In this document: positions 16,600 through 25,751 of the stretch, in pieces | How the letters are laid out: the number at the start of each line of letters is the position of its first letter | Position numbering within the stretch: the first letter of the stretch is position 1 | Assembly: GCA_964525015.1 (NCBI GenBank) | Contig: CAZGFY010000001.1 | Span: 62,001-126,000, forward strand | DNA length: 64,000 bases | Direction: 5' to 3' | Origin: RGIG3102 sp964525015 | GTDB lineage: Bacteria > Bacillota > Clostridia > Oscillospirales > Ruminococcaceae | Position numbers and translations under genes: made by a program | Notes under the pieces: model-generated | What the model saw: only the letters and a program-made list of their open reading frames with translations | Told to the model about the DNA's origin: nothing | The model's database searches: none

Positions 16600-16806
16600 A
16601 TGTTCGGGAAATTAGGTATGGGCGAATTAGCCGTTATTTTTGGTATTATTTTATTGGTTTTTGGACCAACAAAGCTACCAGCTTTAGCTAAAAGTATGGG
16701 TCAAGCAATAAAAGAATTCAAAAAAGGTACACAAGAAGTTACTACAAAAATTGAAAAATTTGCAGATGAGCCTGTTGTTGAAGATACTACAACTGAGAGT
16801 AAATAA
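16600..16806 (+). CDS. tatA: Twin-arginine translocase component TatA
   Basis: 68 residues: a short N-terminal helix (GELAVIFGIILLVFG), the FGP hinge, and an amphipathic helix (PTKLPALAKSMGQAIKEF), then a charged tail. AAAAGGAG precedes the ATG. It is followed at once by tatC, giving a minimal two-gene Tat system as in many Firmicutes. Its location in the AOR operon suggests the pore is dedicated to, or co-expressed with, the Fe-S lipoprotein cargo encoded upstream. The DMSO-reductase-like enzyme is another likely cargo. Confidence 0.95.
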   Translation: MFGKLGMGELAVIFGIILLVFGPTKLPALAKSMGQAIKEFKKGTQEVTTKIEKFADEPVVEDTTTESK

Positions 16807-16808
16807 AT

Positions 16809-17564
16809 ATGGCTGTAAACCTTAAGAAAAAACAAGCAACAGCAGATATGCCTTTGTTTGACCATTTAGGTGAACTTCGTAAAAGATTAACTTTAATTGT
16901 GATTGTAAATTTTATAACTATTGCTATCGCTTTTAACTATACAGATTATCTAATGCAGTATTTATTAGCTTTAACTGGTGATATGCAACTTGTTTACATA
17001 GGTCCATCAGAGCTATTTTTAGTGTATATTCAATTAGCAGTTATAGCAGGGGCTATTGTTGCCTCCCCTTTTACAGTTTTTCAAATATGGGCGTTTTTAA
17101 AAAAAGGCTTATATAAAAAAGAAAAGAGATATATTCTAATTTCTTTATTTTTTGGATTAATTTGTTTTATAATAGGTGTTTACTTTTGCTATACAATGGT
17201 ACTTCCTATAACAATATCTTTTTTTACAAGAATAGAGATAAGCGAAGTTTCTTCTATGATATCTGTTCAATCTTATACAAGTTTTGTTAACATGATGCTT
17301 TTAGGGTTTGGTTTTGTTTTTGAAATGCCTGTTTTAATATTTTTATTAACACAGCTAAATATTATTAAACCAGAATTTTTAATAAAACATAGAGGACTTT
17401 TAATTGTTGGTATTTTTATAGCTGCCGCATTTATAACTCCACCAGATATAGTATCTCAGCTACTTCTAGGGCTTCCAATGGTATTATTATTACAACTAAG
17501 CATATTTATTAGTAAGTTTGTTTATAAAAACAATCTAAAAAAACAGCTTCAAGATGAAGAATAA
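16809..17564 (+). CDS. tatC: Twin-arginine translocase component TatC
   Basis: 251 residues with about six membrane helices and the conserved N-terminal PLFDHLGELRKR signal-recognition region (Glu-Leu-Arg-Lys-Arg), plus the FxxFE-like segment before the fourth helix. It starts 2 nt after the tatA stop codon. TatC recognises the twin-arginine signal. A terminator follows directly. Confidence 0.95.
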   Translation: MAVNLKKKQATADMPLFDHLGELRKRLTLIVIVNFITIAIAFNYTDYLMQYLLALTGDMQLVYIGPSELFLVYIQLAVIAGAIVASPFTVFQIWAFLKKGLYKKEKRYILISLFFGLICFIIGVYFCYTMVLPITISFFTRIEISEVSSMISVQSYTSFVNMMLLGFGFVFEMPVLIFLLTQLNIIKPEFLIKHRGLLIVGIFIAAAFITPPDIVSQLLLGLPMVLLLQLSIFISKFVYKNNLKKQLQDEE

Positions 17565-17565
17565 C

Positions 17566-17598
17566 AAAAAGCTCAAACCAATTAGGTTTGAGCTTTTT
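17566..17598. terminator. Terminator between tatC and neuA
   Basis: A 14-bp stem (17566-17579 with 17585-17598) and a 5-nt loop, with T-tracts on both strands. It ends the AOR-Tat operon and the converging polysaccharide operon. Confidence 0.9.
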
Positions 17599-17613
17599 TT
17601 GTTTTGTATATAT

Positions 17614-18306
17614 TTATTTAGTTTTATTATTTTGCATTAAAAAATTGGCATAATTTAAATCTTCAATAGTATCAATATCAATATTTTCACTTTGAGTTAA
17701 ATACCCTATCTCGTTATCATTAAAACTTGTATCGAGTGATAGTGTATAAAAATCATTAATATAAATACTTCCATTCACAAAATAAAAATCAGCAAAGTCC
17801 TGACGTCTTACATCACTTCTTGTATTTAAAAGTGGTGATAAGATATTATTTTGCATTCTTCTAATAAGTAAAGGATTTTCTTTCACTTTAGATATGGCTA
17901 CAACACTTTTATTTTCTTTGTAGTATAATTCAATTGCCTCATCAATTTCTTTTGTTGTTCTAAAAGGTGAAGTTGCTTGCAGGAGTACAACGCTATCATA
18001 AATTTCATTTTGAGATTTTAAAAATTCCACTGCGTGAAAAACAGCGTCAACAGTTTTTGCTTTATCCCCTGAAATTTTTTCAGGACGAACAAAAGGGACA
18101 CTAGCACCAATTGATTTTGCAAATTCTGCAATATTTTCACCATCAGTGCTAACTAAAACTGTGTCGATAAAACTACTATTTAAGGCTGAATTTATTGTGT
18201 ATTCAATTAAAGGTTTTCCATTTAAATCAGCTAAATTCTTGTTTTTTATCCCTTTACTGCCTGCTCTCGCTGGAATTATCGCCAAAACTTTTTTGTTGTT
18301 ATACAT
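17614..18306 (-). CDS. neuA: CMP-nonulosonate (acylneuraminate) cytidylyltransferase
   Basis: 230 residues with the family start IIPARAGSKGIKNKN and a nucleotide-binding QATSPFRT stretch, and an RSDVRRQDF motif like the active site of CMP-sialate synthases. It uses CTP to activate sialic acid for transfer. Upstream in the same operon are NeuC- and NeuB-type enzymes, which make the acid from UDP-GlcNAc, so Neu5Ac is the likely product, although a related nine-carbon sugar is not excluded. It is the last gene of the operon, followed by a terminator. Confidence 0.87.
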   Translation of the reverse strand: MYNNKKVLAIIPARAGSKGIKNKNLADLNGKPLIEYTINSALNSSFIDTVLVSTDGENIAEFAKSIGASVPFVRPEKISGDKAKTVDAVFHAVEFLKSQNEIYDSVVLLQATSPFRTTKEIDEAIELYYKENKSVVAISKVKENPLLIRRMQNNILSPLLNTRSDVRRQDFADFYFVNGSIYINDFYTLSLDTSFNDNEIGYLTQSENIDIDTIEDLNYANFLMQNNKTK

Positions 18307-18327
18307 AGTTGTTTTTCCTATTTTAAA

Positions 18328-19455
18328 TTAAAAATTAATATCAATAAATCTCTTTTGTATTTCAGAGCTGAATATTTCATCATTTTCTAATACTTTTATA
18401 AATTTATTAACGCTATCCCCAACACCAAATGTTGTGTCTGGGGTTAAGTTATTATTCAAATTATTAATTGCAAATAAAATATCTTCTGATTTATCACTAG
18501 TGTGAGTGATATGACCACTTTCGCTAGAATATCTTCCACTTTGCCTTGTTCCTATATCAATAGAAGGAATTCCATAAACTCCTGTTTCTCTTATACCGGC
18601 ACTTGAATTTCCTATTAAAAATTCTGAATTTTTTAATAGGGTTAGGAAAAATTCAAATCTTATTGATGGAAAAACCCTAATATTATCTTTGTTTTTTATT
18701 TGCTCATATTCACTAATAATAATTTCCGAGCCTAAATCATTGTTTGGATAGATTACTATATAATTTTTATTAGAATTTTCTATCGCTTTTAATAACTCTT
18801 TTATTTTATATGAAGTTTTTTCAAATTCAGTTGTTACAGGATGATACATTAAAATCGCATACTTATCAAATTTTATATCATATCTTTTCTTAGCCTCTTC
18901 AAGACTTGGAAGATTATCACTTAGCATAATATCAATATCAGGTGAGCCAATCGTAAAAATATAATCATTATTTTCACCTAGCTGTATTAATCTTTGCCTT
19001 GCCTCTTCATTTGCAACAAAATGCCAATGAGCAAACTTTGAAATAGCGTGCCTTATAGATTCATCAATCGTTCCCGACACTTCCCCACCTTCAACGTGTG
19101 CTACTCTAATATTATTAAGTGCCCCAGTTGTAGCACCAGCTAAAGCATCAACTCTATCCCCGTGCACAACAATTAAATCCGGCTTTATTCTCTCGATATA
19201 TCCTGTCATATTACAAATTAAACTGCCAAGATTATGGCTCATACTCGTTGTATTATAAGCGCCATAAGCGATATGAACATTTTTATATTTATCTTTTAAA
19301 ACTTCAGTATATGTATTTCCAAGGCTTTCAATTAAATGCATTCCAGATATATAAATATGCGCCTCGAATTTATCTGAATTTTCAGTTGCAAGCATTAAAG
19401 GTTTCATTTTGCCGTAATCAGCCCTTGTCCCAGTTACAAACATAATTTTTTTCAT
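18328..19455 (-). CDS. neuC: UDP-N-acetylglucosamine 2-epimerase, hydrolysing (NeuC-type)
   Basis: 375 residues with MFVTGTRADYGKMKPL, VHGDRVDAL, HVEGGEVSGTIDESIRHA and a GNSSAGIRETG motif, all typical of the hydrolysing 2-epimerases that release ManNAc from UDP-GlcNAc. It is the first committed step of sialic acid synthesis. It is flanked by neuB (2 nt upstream on the minus strand) and neuA. Epimerases of this group also serve legionaminic acid pathways, so the product is inferred. Confidence 0.87.
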   Translation of the reverse strand: MKKIMFVTGTRADYGKMKPLMLATENSDKFEAHIYISGMHLIESLGNTYTEVLKDKYKNVHIAYGAYNTTSMSHNLGSLICNMTGYIERIKPDLIVVHGDRVDALAGATTGALNNIRVAHVEGGEVSGTIDESIRHAISKFAHWHFVANEEARQRLIQLGENNDYIFTIGSPDIDIMLSDNLPSLEEAKKRYDIKFDKYAILMYHPVTTEFEKTSYKIKELLKAIENSNKNYIVIYPNNDLGSEIIISEYEQIKNKDNIRVFPSIRFEFFLTLLKNSEFLIGNSSAGIRETGVYGIPSIDIGTRQSGRYSSESGHITHTSDKSEDILFAINNLNNNLTPDTTFGVGDSVNKFIKVLENDEIFSSEIQKRFIDINF

Positions 19456-19457
19456 AT

Positions 19458-20489
19458 TTAGATTTCAACCATTTCTTTTTTTAATAAAACATCATTTTCT
19501 ATATCGCAAGATGCAATTTTACCTAAAATATTTTCATAATCTTCAGCTAAAAATTCGCCAGTTCCTGGGCGTTTAACCCATAGATTTTCTTTTGTAAAAA
19601 CTTCACCTTTTTTAACAGGCTTTATTGTAACAACGCTTGCAAAAGCAAAATCAATCGTCACTTGCTCTTCTTTAGTAGCTTTTTTAGTGCCACCTAGCAT
19701 TAAAGTTATCTCTTTACTGTCTTTTATAAGCGCTGCTAAAGAAGTTTCGTCCATAGAGCAAATAATATCTGGACCTTGTCTATCCATTGTATCAGTGTAA
19801 TGTCTTTCTAAAACTTTTGCTCCCATTGCAGTAGCAGCAAGGCAAGAATTATTATTAATAGTATGGTCTGAAAGTCCTATTATCGCATTTGGAAATTCTT
19901 TCATCATTTCTTGCATTGCACCAAGGCGAACTAAATGTATTGGTGTTGGATATAAATTAGTTGTGTGAAGAAGTGCGTATTCCACTCCTGCCTCTTCTAA
20001 AATCACAACAGCTTTTTTAATACTTTCTATATCATTCATACCCGTTGATACTATCATTGGCTTTTTAAAAGATGCGATATGTTTTAATAAAGGATAGTTG
20101 TTCATTTCTCCAGAGCCTATTTTATATCCTTTAACGCCGAATTTTTCTAATCTATCTGCTGCTGCCCTTGAAAAAGGCGTGCTTAAATATTCCATTCCAA
20201 GGCTCTCGGTGTATTCCATTAAAGCCTTTTCATCTTCTTCATTTAAAGCACAGTTATCCATAATTTCATAAATTGAAATATCAGCATTCCCTGGAATAAC
20301 TTTTTTTGCAGCTGATGCCATCTCATCTTCCACAACGTGAGTTTGATGCTTTATAACTTTTGCTCCTGCACGATAAGCAGAAAGCACCATAGCTTTTGCA
20401 ACTTCTAAATCACCATTATGATTAATTCCTATATCAGGAATAACTAGTGGTTCTGTTGTTTTATCGATTAAAATATTACCAATTCTCAT
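19458..20489 (-). CDS. neuB: Sialic acid synthase (NeuB-type) with C-terminal SAF domain
   Basis: 343 residues. The N-terminal barrel has PDIGINHNGDLEVAK and TPFSRAAADRLEKFGVKGYKI-type signature residues, and a GLSDHT motif; the C-terminal ~60 residues (KKGEVFTKENLWVKRPG) form the antifreeze-like SAF domain. NeuB condenses ManNAc with phosphoenolpyruvate. It keeps the metal-binding His and the usual acidic residues. Confidence 0.9.
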   Translation of the reverse strand: MRIGNILIDKTTEPLVIPDIGINHNGDLEVAKAMVLSAYRAGAKVIKHQTHVVEDEMASAAKKVIPGNADISIYEIMDNCALNEEDEKALMEYTESLGMEYLSTPFSRAAADRLEKFGVKGYKIGSGEMNNYPLLKHIASFKKPMIVSTGMNDIESIKKAVVILEEAGVEYALLHTTNLYPTPIHLVRLGAMQEMMKEFPNAIIGLSDHTINNNSCLAATAMGAKVLERHYTDTMDRQGPDIICSMDETSLAALIKDSKEITLMLGGTKKATKEEQVTIDFAFASVVTIKPVKKGEVFTKENLWVKRPGTGEFLAEDYENILGKIASCDIENDVLLKKEMVEI

Positions 20490-20500
20490 AATAAAATCTC

Positions 20501-21634
20501 CTATTTATTTAAAAAATCATTTAATTTCTCTTTGTATAAAGCCTTTAATTCTTCAAGCTCTGCAAAGCTATTATTTGCTTTTTCTACATACTCTTTTTTA
20601 GATATTAATTCTATTGTGTTCATAACTTTATTTATAAAATCATCACTATCCACTTTAATAAAGTATTCTTCTAAAGCTAGCTCATTATATAAAGCTTTTA
20701 TTTGATTATGCCCAGATAACCCAACAGTTGGTATACCAAGTTGCAAAGCTAAAATATTAGCGTGAAATCTCATTGCTATAACTATATCACACATTTTATA
20801 ATATTTTATAAGTTCATCCACCCCAAAAACATCACTTGGACGATACGGCGCAACTGTTATTTTTTCTCTAAATTTTTCAGCACCTATTTTACTCATAATA
20901 ATATTTATCGTATTTAAATCTTGTGGTGCGTGAGCGAATAAAATTAAATTTTTATTTTCATCAATTAACTTCGTAATATAATTTGAAATTGCATCATTGA
21001 ATTTATCAGTTGTCATATCATTATTAAATGATTTTGAAAACAAATCATTTGTTATATTAAGCCCGATTGTGTTTACTTTATCATTTTTTTTAGTTGGGAT
21101 TTTATCTGTGTAAAAAAGACCATTATCAGCAACTTTAGTTATCTTACTTGATAGAGATTTTGTGTATCTATCTTCAATTCTTTTAAATGATTCATCATTC
21201 CTAACTGTAACAAGCCAATTTTCTTTTGATGTTATATATGTTAGAAATTTTTCAAATAGTTTGTATACTTCACTATTATCCTCAGAAGATTCAAGTGTTT
21301 CTAAATATCCCATAGCATTCACTAAAACAGGGATTTTTATTCCATCTATAAATTCATTATCCATATCAAAAGTAGTGCCCGTTTTTGATTCTATCCATCT
21401 AGCATCAAAAAAAGCTCCACCACCTAATATTAATAAATCATAGCTATTAATTTCAGATAAAAATTCATTATCAAATTTTCGTTTAAGAGAATTTCTATAA
21501 AACTCCCTTACTTCTATTTGATTTACTGTAAATTCTTCTATTAAAACATCTTTTAAAATTTTATAAAACCCTTCGTGGTTAACAATATCCCCAGCGTTAC
21601 CTTTAAAAGATGCAATATGCATTATTTTTTTCAT
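20501..21634 (-). CDS. Polysaccharide pyruvyl transferase family protein
   Basis: 377 residues, with an N-terminal ASFKGNAGDIVNHEG and LLILGGGAFFDAR, and a C-terminal IAMRFHANILALQLGIPTVGLS stretch, which is the hallmark of the CsaB/WcaK pyruvyl transferase family. Members add a pyruvate ketal to sugars of surface polysaccharide. It lies 11 nt upstream of neuB, so the exported polysaccharide may carry both sialic acid and pyruvate. Confidence 0.75.
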   Translation of the reverse strand: MKKIMHIASFKGNAGDIVNHEGFYKILKDVLIEEFTVNQIEVREFYRNSLKRKFDNEFLSEINSYDLLILGGGAFFDARWIESKTGTTFDMDNEFIDGIKIPVLVNAMGYLETLESSEDNSEVYKLFEKFLTYITSKENWLVTVRNDESFKRIEDRYTKSLSSKITKVADNGLFYTDKIPTKKNDKVNTIGLNITNDLFSKSFNNDMTTDKFNDAISNYITKLIDENKNLILFAHAPQDLNTINIIMSKIGAEKFREKITVAPYRPSDVFGVDELIKYYKMCDIVIAMRFHANILALQLGIPTVGLSGHNQIKALYNELALEEYFIKVDSDDFINKVMNTIELISKKEYVEKANNSFAELEELKALYKEKLNDFLNK

Positions 21635-21635
21635 T

Positions 21636-22724
21636 TTATTGTTCCTTTAAATTATTAATTATGCTTTCAAGTTCATCAAAAGTCTTTGGCATTTGAACGA
21701 GTTCTTTATTTTTATATTGCAATCTAATATTTTCATTTATCTCCAAGAAATTATTATACGCTTCTTCTCCATATAAGTCAATTAAGTAGTCTTTAAATAA
21801 TATTGATAAATCTATAATCATAACATCCAGTCCAAGTAAACACTTTGGTGTTATAAAAGCAGTTGTCGGGGTAGAAATAGCTACAATATTTTTTTTATCC
21901 ATATTATTTGATAAAAGAATTTCCCAAGGAGATTTTAATAATGTTTTGTTTTCATATTCTTTCACCGACCTTGGATGAATTTTAACGGCAGTTTTGTTAT
22001 CTATGATTTTCAGCAAATTAAATACTTGCTCTTCAATCTTTAAAAATCTATCTTGATTTTCCTTACTAGCAATAGATATAGTTCTATCTAAATAAATAAT
22101 ATTAATATTATTTAAATCTTCTTTTTCATTAAAAAAAACACTAGATAATATACTTTTAAATTCTTCATTAGGTGCTGAAGTTAAACTTTCGCATCTAATA
22201 TTATTTATTTTTTCAAATAATATTGGAAGCATTGCATATTGAGTTATAGAAGCAATAAATTTATTATTTTGAAAAACTTTTAAACTGTTATGCATAGTAT
22301 CTTTTCTGTCTTGCAGATAATCCCCTATTCCTTCTTCAAACAAATATAATGGCAAATAAATCTTATACATTTTTAAAAAATGTATAATCGGAGTTGAATA
22401 TTTCATACCGATAACACAGTCGACTGTAATATCATTCGGTAAAACGTTTTCACAAAGAAACTCAAACTCATTAGTAAGTGTGAATTTAATTTTCTGAAAA
22501 ACTCTACCTGTAAAAGATTTTGCATAAGCATTTCTTTTTAGATAATATACATTATCTATTAATTTTGAAGTATCATTGATTATAAATTCTCTATTGCTCT
22601 CATACATCTTTCTAGTTAAAAACAATGTAACTTTCTGAGCTTTTAAATGATTAAATGCAATATTAAGTCCAGATATTAATTGAAATGGAGTTTCTGCAAA
22701 TATTGCAGCGTGGTTATATTTCAT
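21636..22724 (-). CDS. Candidate bacterial sialyltransferase (GT52/GT38-like)
   Basis: 362 residues. It has an AETPFQLISGLNIAF start like lipooligosaccharide and polysialic-acid sialyltransferases. The three short motifs shared by these enzymes can be seen: an acidic-acidic-Gly motif in LFEEGIGDY, a His-Pro motif in KIHPRS, and a Ser/Thr motif in STPTTAF. It sits one base downstream of the pyruvyl transferase stop and in the same operon as neuBCA, which would supply CMP-sialic acid. The linkage and acceptor are unknown. Confidence 0.72.
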   Translation of the reverse strand: MKYNHAAIFAETPFQLISGLNIAFNHLKAQKVTLFLTRKMYESNREFIINDTSKLIDNVYYLKRNAYAKSFTGRVFQKIKFTLTNEFEFLCENVLPNDITVDCVIGMKYSTPIIHFLKMYKIYLPLYLFEEGIGDYLQDRKDTMHNSLKVFQNNKFIASITQYAMLPILFEKINNIRCESLTSAPNEEFKSILSSVFFNEKEDLNNINIIYLDRTISIASKENQDRFLKIEEQVFNLLKIIDNKTAVKIHPRSVKEYENKTLLKSPWEILLSNNMDKKNIVAISTPTTAFITPKCLLGLDVMIIDLSILFKDYLIDLYGEEAYNNFLEINENIRLQYKNKELVQMPKTFDELESIINNLKEQ

Positions 22725-22817
22725 AAAACAAATTCTCTAACCTTTCAAAACAATAATTTCTATCTAATTTTTAATGTTATTAAAAATAAAATATAGCAAT
22801 TATATTTTCGCTAATGC

Positions 22818-24311
22818 TTAACTTTTTATATTTTTGGATATTTCACGAACAAATGCTTTAGTTGCCCCATCAATCATTGATTCATTAGTAAAATTTTTGC
22901 CTATTAACTTTCTGTTAAAATTATTCGATTTGAAAGATATTTTACTTATAGCTAACAGATACAATTTAATATCCTTTAATGTTATATCTATATCATTATT
23001 TAGAATTTTATTTATTGCATTTTCACATTCTAATTTATTACTAACCTTGAAAATCCCTGGTGCGTATTCAGCAATAAAATTCCCAAACATTATACCTGGT
23101 TTTCTTTTAAACATACCTTCCCACAAAACTGTTCCTGTTGTACTAACTGTAGCTAAACAGTTATCGCTCAGTTTAAACGTATCTGTATCTTTTTCAAGTA
23201 AAACTACATTTCTATACTCTGAAATCTTTTGTGGAAACTTTAAAATTCTTCCGTATGCTGTTTGCTTTGGATTTTCTTTTACATATATATATACATCATC
23301 TGGAACTATTTTTGATAACATATGTATTATTAATTCTTGATGCATAAAAACACCTGCTAAAGGACACGTTGTCATTTCTGGTTGCAAATGTAATGGAAAA
23401 TATATAAATTTCTTAGAATAATCAGCCTTTTGAGAATACTTACTCCAATTTTTATAATACTCTTCTGTAAGTGTATTGTTGCCACCATAAAACAAGTGTG
23501 ATATCCTAAAAAATAACTTATAAGCTGTTTTTCGGAATCCGTCATTCTTATACATTTCATATAGTAAAGCTATTTTAGTTTGTTTTTCTTCTTTTCGTTC
23601 AATAGCCGAACTAACTCCTTTAGGTAAGTAATTGACATTCATTGATAATGGTGTTAAATCTTCTTCATTTTTGATATATTTATTGTATTGAAATTCAAAA
23701 TCTTCTGGAAGCTCTATATCTTCTATATCTATATCTTTATATTCTTCTTTTATTTCTTCATACAATTTTTTTAATTCTGGAACTTGGTTATATATATCGT
23801 CAATGATGTAACTATAATCTGGAATTTTAGTTTGTATCATAAAATAAGTTTTAATCCCTTTAATTTTACATAGAGCATAAATTATATAATCAAATCCAGC
23901 ATGTGGTATATTAAATGCCATAAAAACATCAATTTTATGTTTTTCTAAAACAGTGTTCCAGTAAGCTAACGCTTCATAAACCATAAAAGAAAGTTCATCA
24001 TAAGATATTAAATCAACAACATTTGATTGTCTTGCATATAGCTGTATTGCTGTTTCAAAATAAGGCTCAAACGCTTTAGCTAATTCTTTATCTATTTCTA
24101 TCATATCATCATAACAGGTTTTTCCGTGGTATGTTTTCTCTAAAGAATGCCCTTGATTATATCTCTCTACAAAGCCAGGCATACTTTCAAAATCTTCATT
24201 TGTTTCATCAGCACATAATATTAAAAATTTATCTGGTTTTAGTTCTTCTAATATTTTTTTCGCTGTTAAGGATATTTGATGTTGCTTTATTAGCGTCATT
24301 AATATATTCAT
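22818..24311 (-). CDS. Capsule polysaccharide synthesis-like protein
   Basis: About 497 residues. I take the ATG at 24311 as start, because AGGAG lies 6 nt upstream of it and inside the longer frame that begins at 24326. The C-terminal half has YFPLHLQPEMTTCPLAG, YVKENPKQ and TVSTTGTVLWEGM stretches like the capsule-synthesis (KpsS/KpsC-like) glycosyltransferase fold, while the N-terminal part is unfamiliar. It is in the sialic acid operon. A role as glycosyltransferase is likely; the sugar is unknown. Confidence 0.55.
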   Translation of the reverse strand: MNILMTLIKQHQISLTAKKILEELKPDKFLILCADETNEDFESMPGFVERYNQGHSLEKTYHGKTCYDDMIEIDKELAKAFEPYFETAIQLYARQSNVVDLISYDELSFMVYEALAYWNTVLEKHKIDVFMAFNIPHAGFDYIIYALCKIKGIKTYFMIQTKIPDYSYIIDDIYNQVPELKKLYEEIKEEYKDIDIEDIELPEDFEFQYNKYIKNEEDLTPLSMNVNYLPKGVSSAIERKEEKQTKIALLYEMYKNDGFRKTAYKLFFRISHLFYGGNNTLTEEYYKNWSKYSQKADYSKKFIYFPLHLQPEMTTCPLAGVFMHQELIIHMLSKIVPDDVYIYVKENPKQTAYGRILKFPQKISEYRNVVLLEKDTDTFKLSDNCLATVSTTGTVLWEGMFKRKPGIMFGNFIAEYAPGIFKVSNKLECENAINKILNNDIDITLKDIKLYLLAISKISFKSNNFNRKLIGKNFTNESMIDGATKAFVREISKNIKS

Positions 24312-24359
24312 TTTAACTCCTATCATTTTTATTTATATTTACTTGACTTTTCCATATAA

Positions 24360-25625
24360 TTATAAAGTTTGTATATCAGAAAGTTCTATAATACTATTAA
24401 GCCCTTCTCTCTTCGCTTCAAAACTCCTACTTGCCACTTCAACAATCATTGCCTTATTTACCATATCTGCTATTGGTCTTTCGTGTTGTGCGTTTACTAT
24501 TTGAATATCCAGCATATACTTCCCTTCAACTAAATTCATTAAATCAATTTTAAAATCAATAGTTTTTACTTCGCCTTTTTTGAATATTTGATTTTGTTTT
24601 GGATTTGTGTATATCGTTGATAAAGTTATTCCATCCATTGATTTTATAGTTATTTGCATAAAAGTTTCATAGTCAACTTTAGGATTAAATGTTATTGAAA
24701 AAGCAATCTTTTCGCCTTTTTCATATGTTGCACTTTCTCTATCAATTAGCTCTATTTTCTCCATCATAACTAAATTTGCTGAAAGTTTTGGTCTTGAAAG
24801 AGATGTTAAATCTTTTGTTTTAGTGTTAATTTCTTCTAAAGAAGAATAAACGCTAATAGCCTTTTCAACATCACCATCAAACACAACTTTACCCTCGCTT
24901 AAAACAACGCATCTATTACAAAGCTGACGGATTGTAGCCATATTATGGCTTACATAAATGATTGTTTTATCCTCTGAAACAGATGTTTCATACATTTTAT
25001 TCAAACATTTTTGCTGAAACTGAACATCTCCAACAGCTAAAACTTCATCCATTATAACTATTTCACTATCAAGATGAGATGCAACTGCAAATGCAAGCTT
25101 TACAAACATACCACTTGAATATCTTTTAACTGGTGTATCAATAAATTCTCGAACTTCGCTAAATTCAATTATCTGTTCAATTTTTTCATCAACTTCTGTT
25201 TTATTCATTCCTAGAATTGCGCCATTTAAATAAATATTCTCTCTGCCCGTCATTTCTGGGTTAAACCCAGTTCCAACTTCGAGCATACTCGCAACCCTGC
25301 CTCGCAAAAAAGCTTCCCCTTCTGTTGGTGCTGTTATTCTTGAAAGAATTTTTAACAGTGTACTTTTTCCTGCCCCATTGCTTCCAATTAAGCCTATTCT
25401 TTCCCCTTTATTTACAGAAAAGCTAACTCCATTAAGAGCCATAAATGAAAGCCCTACCTGCCTATCCATTAAATGCAGTGGAACATTTGGGTCTTCTTTT
25501 TTTCTAATATTCGCCCACCAAGACTCAACTTGAGCAACTAATGTTGTTCCTGTTATCTTGCCTAGTGTATATCTTTTTTTAATATTTTTTATCTCTAAAA
25601 TAGGAAGTTCCATATTTATAATCAT
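24360..25625 (-). CDS. Polysaccharide ABC exporter ATPase (Wzt/TagH type) with C-terminal carbohydrate-binding-like domain
   Basis: 421 residues. Walker A GSNGAGKSTLLK, signature YSSGMFVKLAFAVA, Walker B EIVIMDEVLAVGD and the H-loop are present. A further ~170 residues follow, with the beta-rich composition of the Wzt substrate-binding domain that recognises a modified glycan end. Its partner is the permease just upstream. The Met at 25625 sits almost on top of the ribosome binding site; a second Met at 25613 is better spaced. Confidence 0.88.
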   Translation of the reverse strand: MIINMELPILEIKNIKKRYTLGKITGTTLVAQVESWWANIRKKEDPNVPLHLMDRQVGLSFMALNGVSFSVNKGERIGLIGSNGAGKSTLLKILSRITAPTEGEAFLRGRVASMLEVGTGFNPEMTGRENIYLNGAILGMNKTEVDEKIEQIIEFSEVREFIDTPVKRYSSGMFVKLAFAVASHLDSEIVIMDEVLAVGDVQFQQKCLNKMYETSVSEDKTIIYVSHNMATIRQLCNRCVVLSEGKVVFDGDVEKAISVYSSLEEINTKTKDLTSLSRPKLSANLVMMEKIELIDRESATYEKGEKIAFSITFNPKVDYETFMQITIKSMDGITLSTIYTNPKQNQIFKKGEVKTIDFKIDLMNLVEGKYMLDIQIVNAQHERPIADMVNKAMIVEVASRSFEAKREGLNSIIELSDIQTL

Positions 25626-25634
25626 ACCTTTCTG

Positions 25635-25716
25635 TGAGTTTTGTGTGTCTTTACTATACTTGATTTTAAAGCAGTAAATTTTAGCTAGTTATTCACAGCG
25701 AAAATTACAAAACTCA
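25635..25716. repeat. 82-nt element with 10-bp terminal inverted repeats
   Basis: TGAGTTTTGT (25635-25644) is mirrored exactly by ACAAAACTCA (25707-25716). It lies between the ABC ATPase and permease genes. A partly similar piece is at 35755-35819. Confidence 0.3.
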
Positions 25717-25751
25717 TAGTTTAAAAATTTATTTTTCAAACTTTTCTTTAA

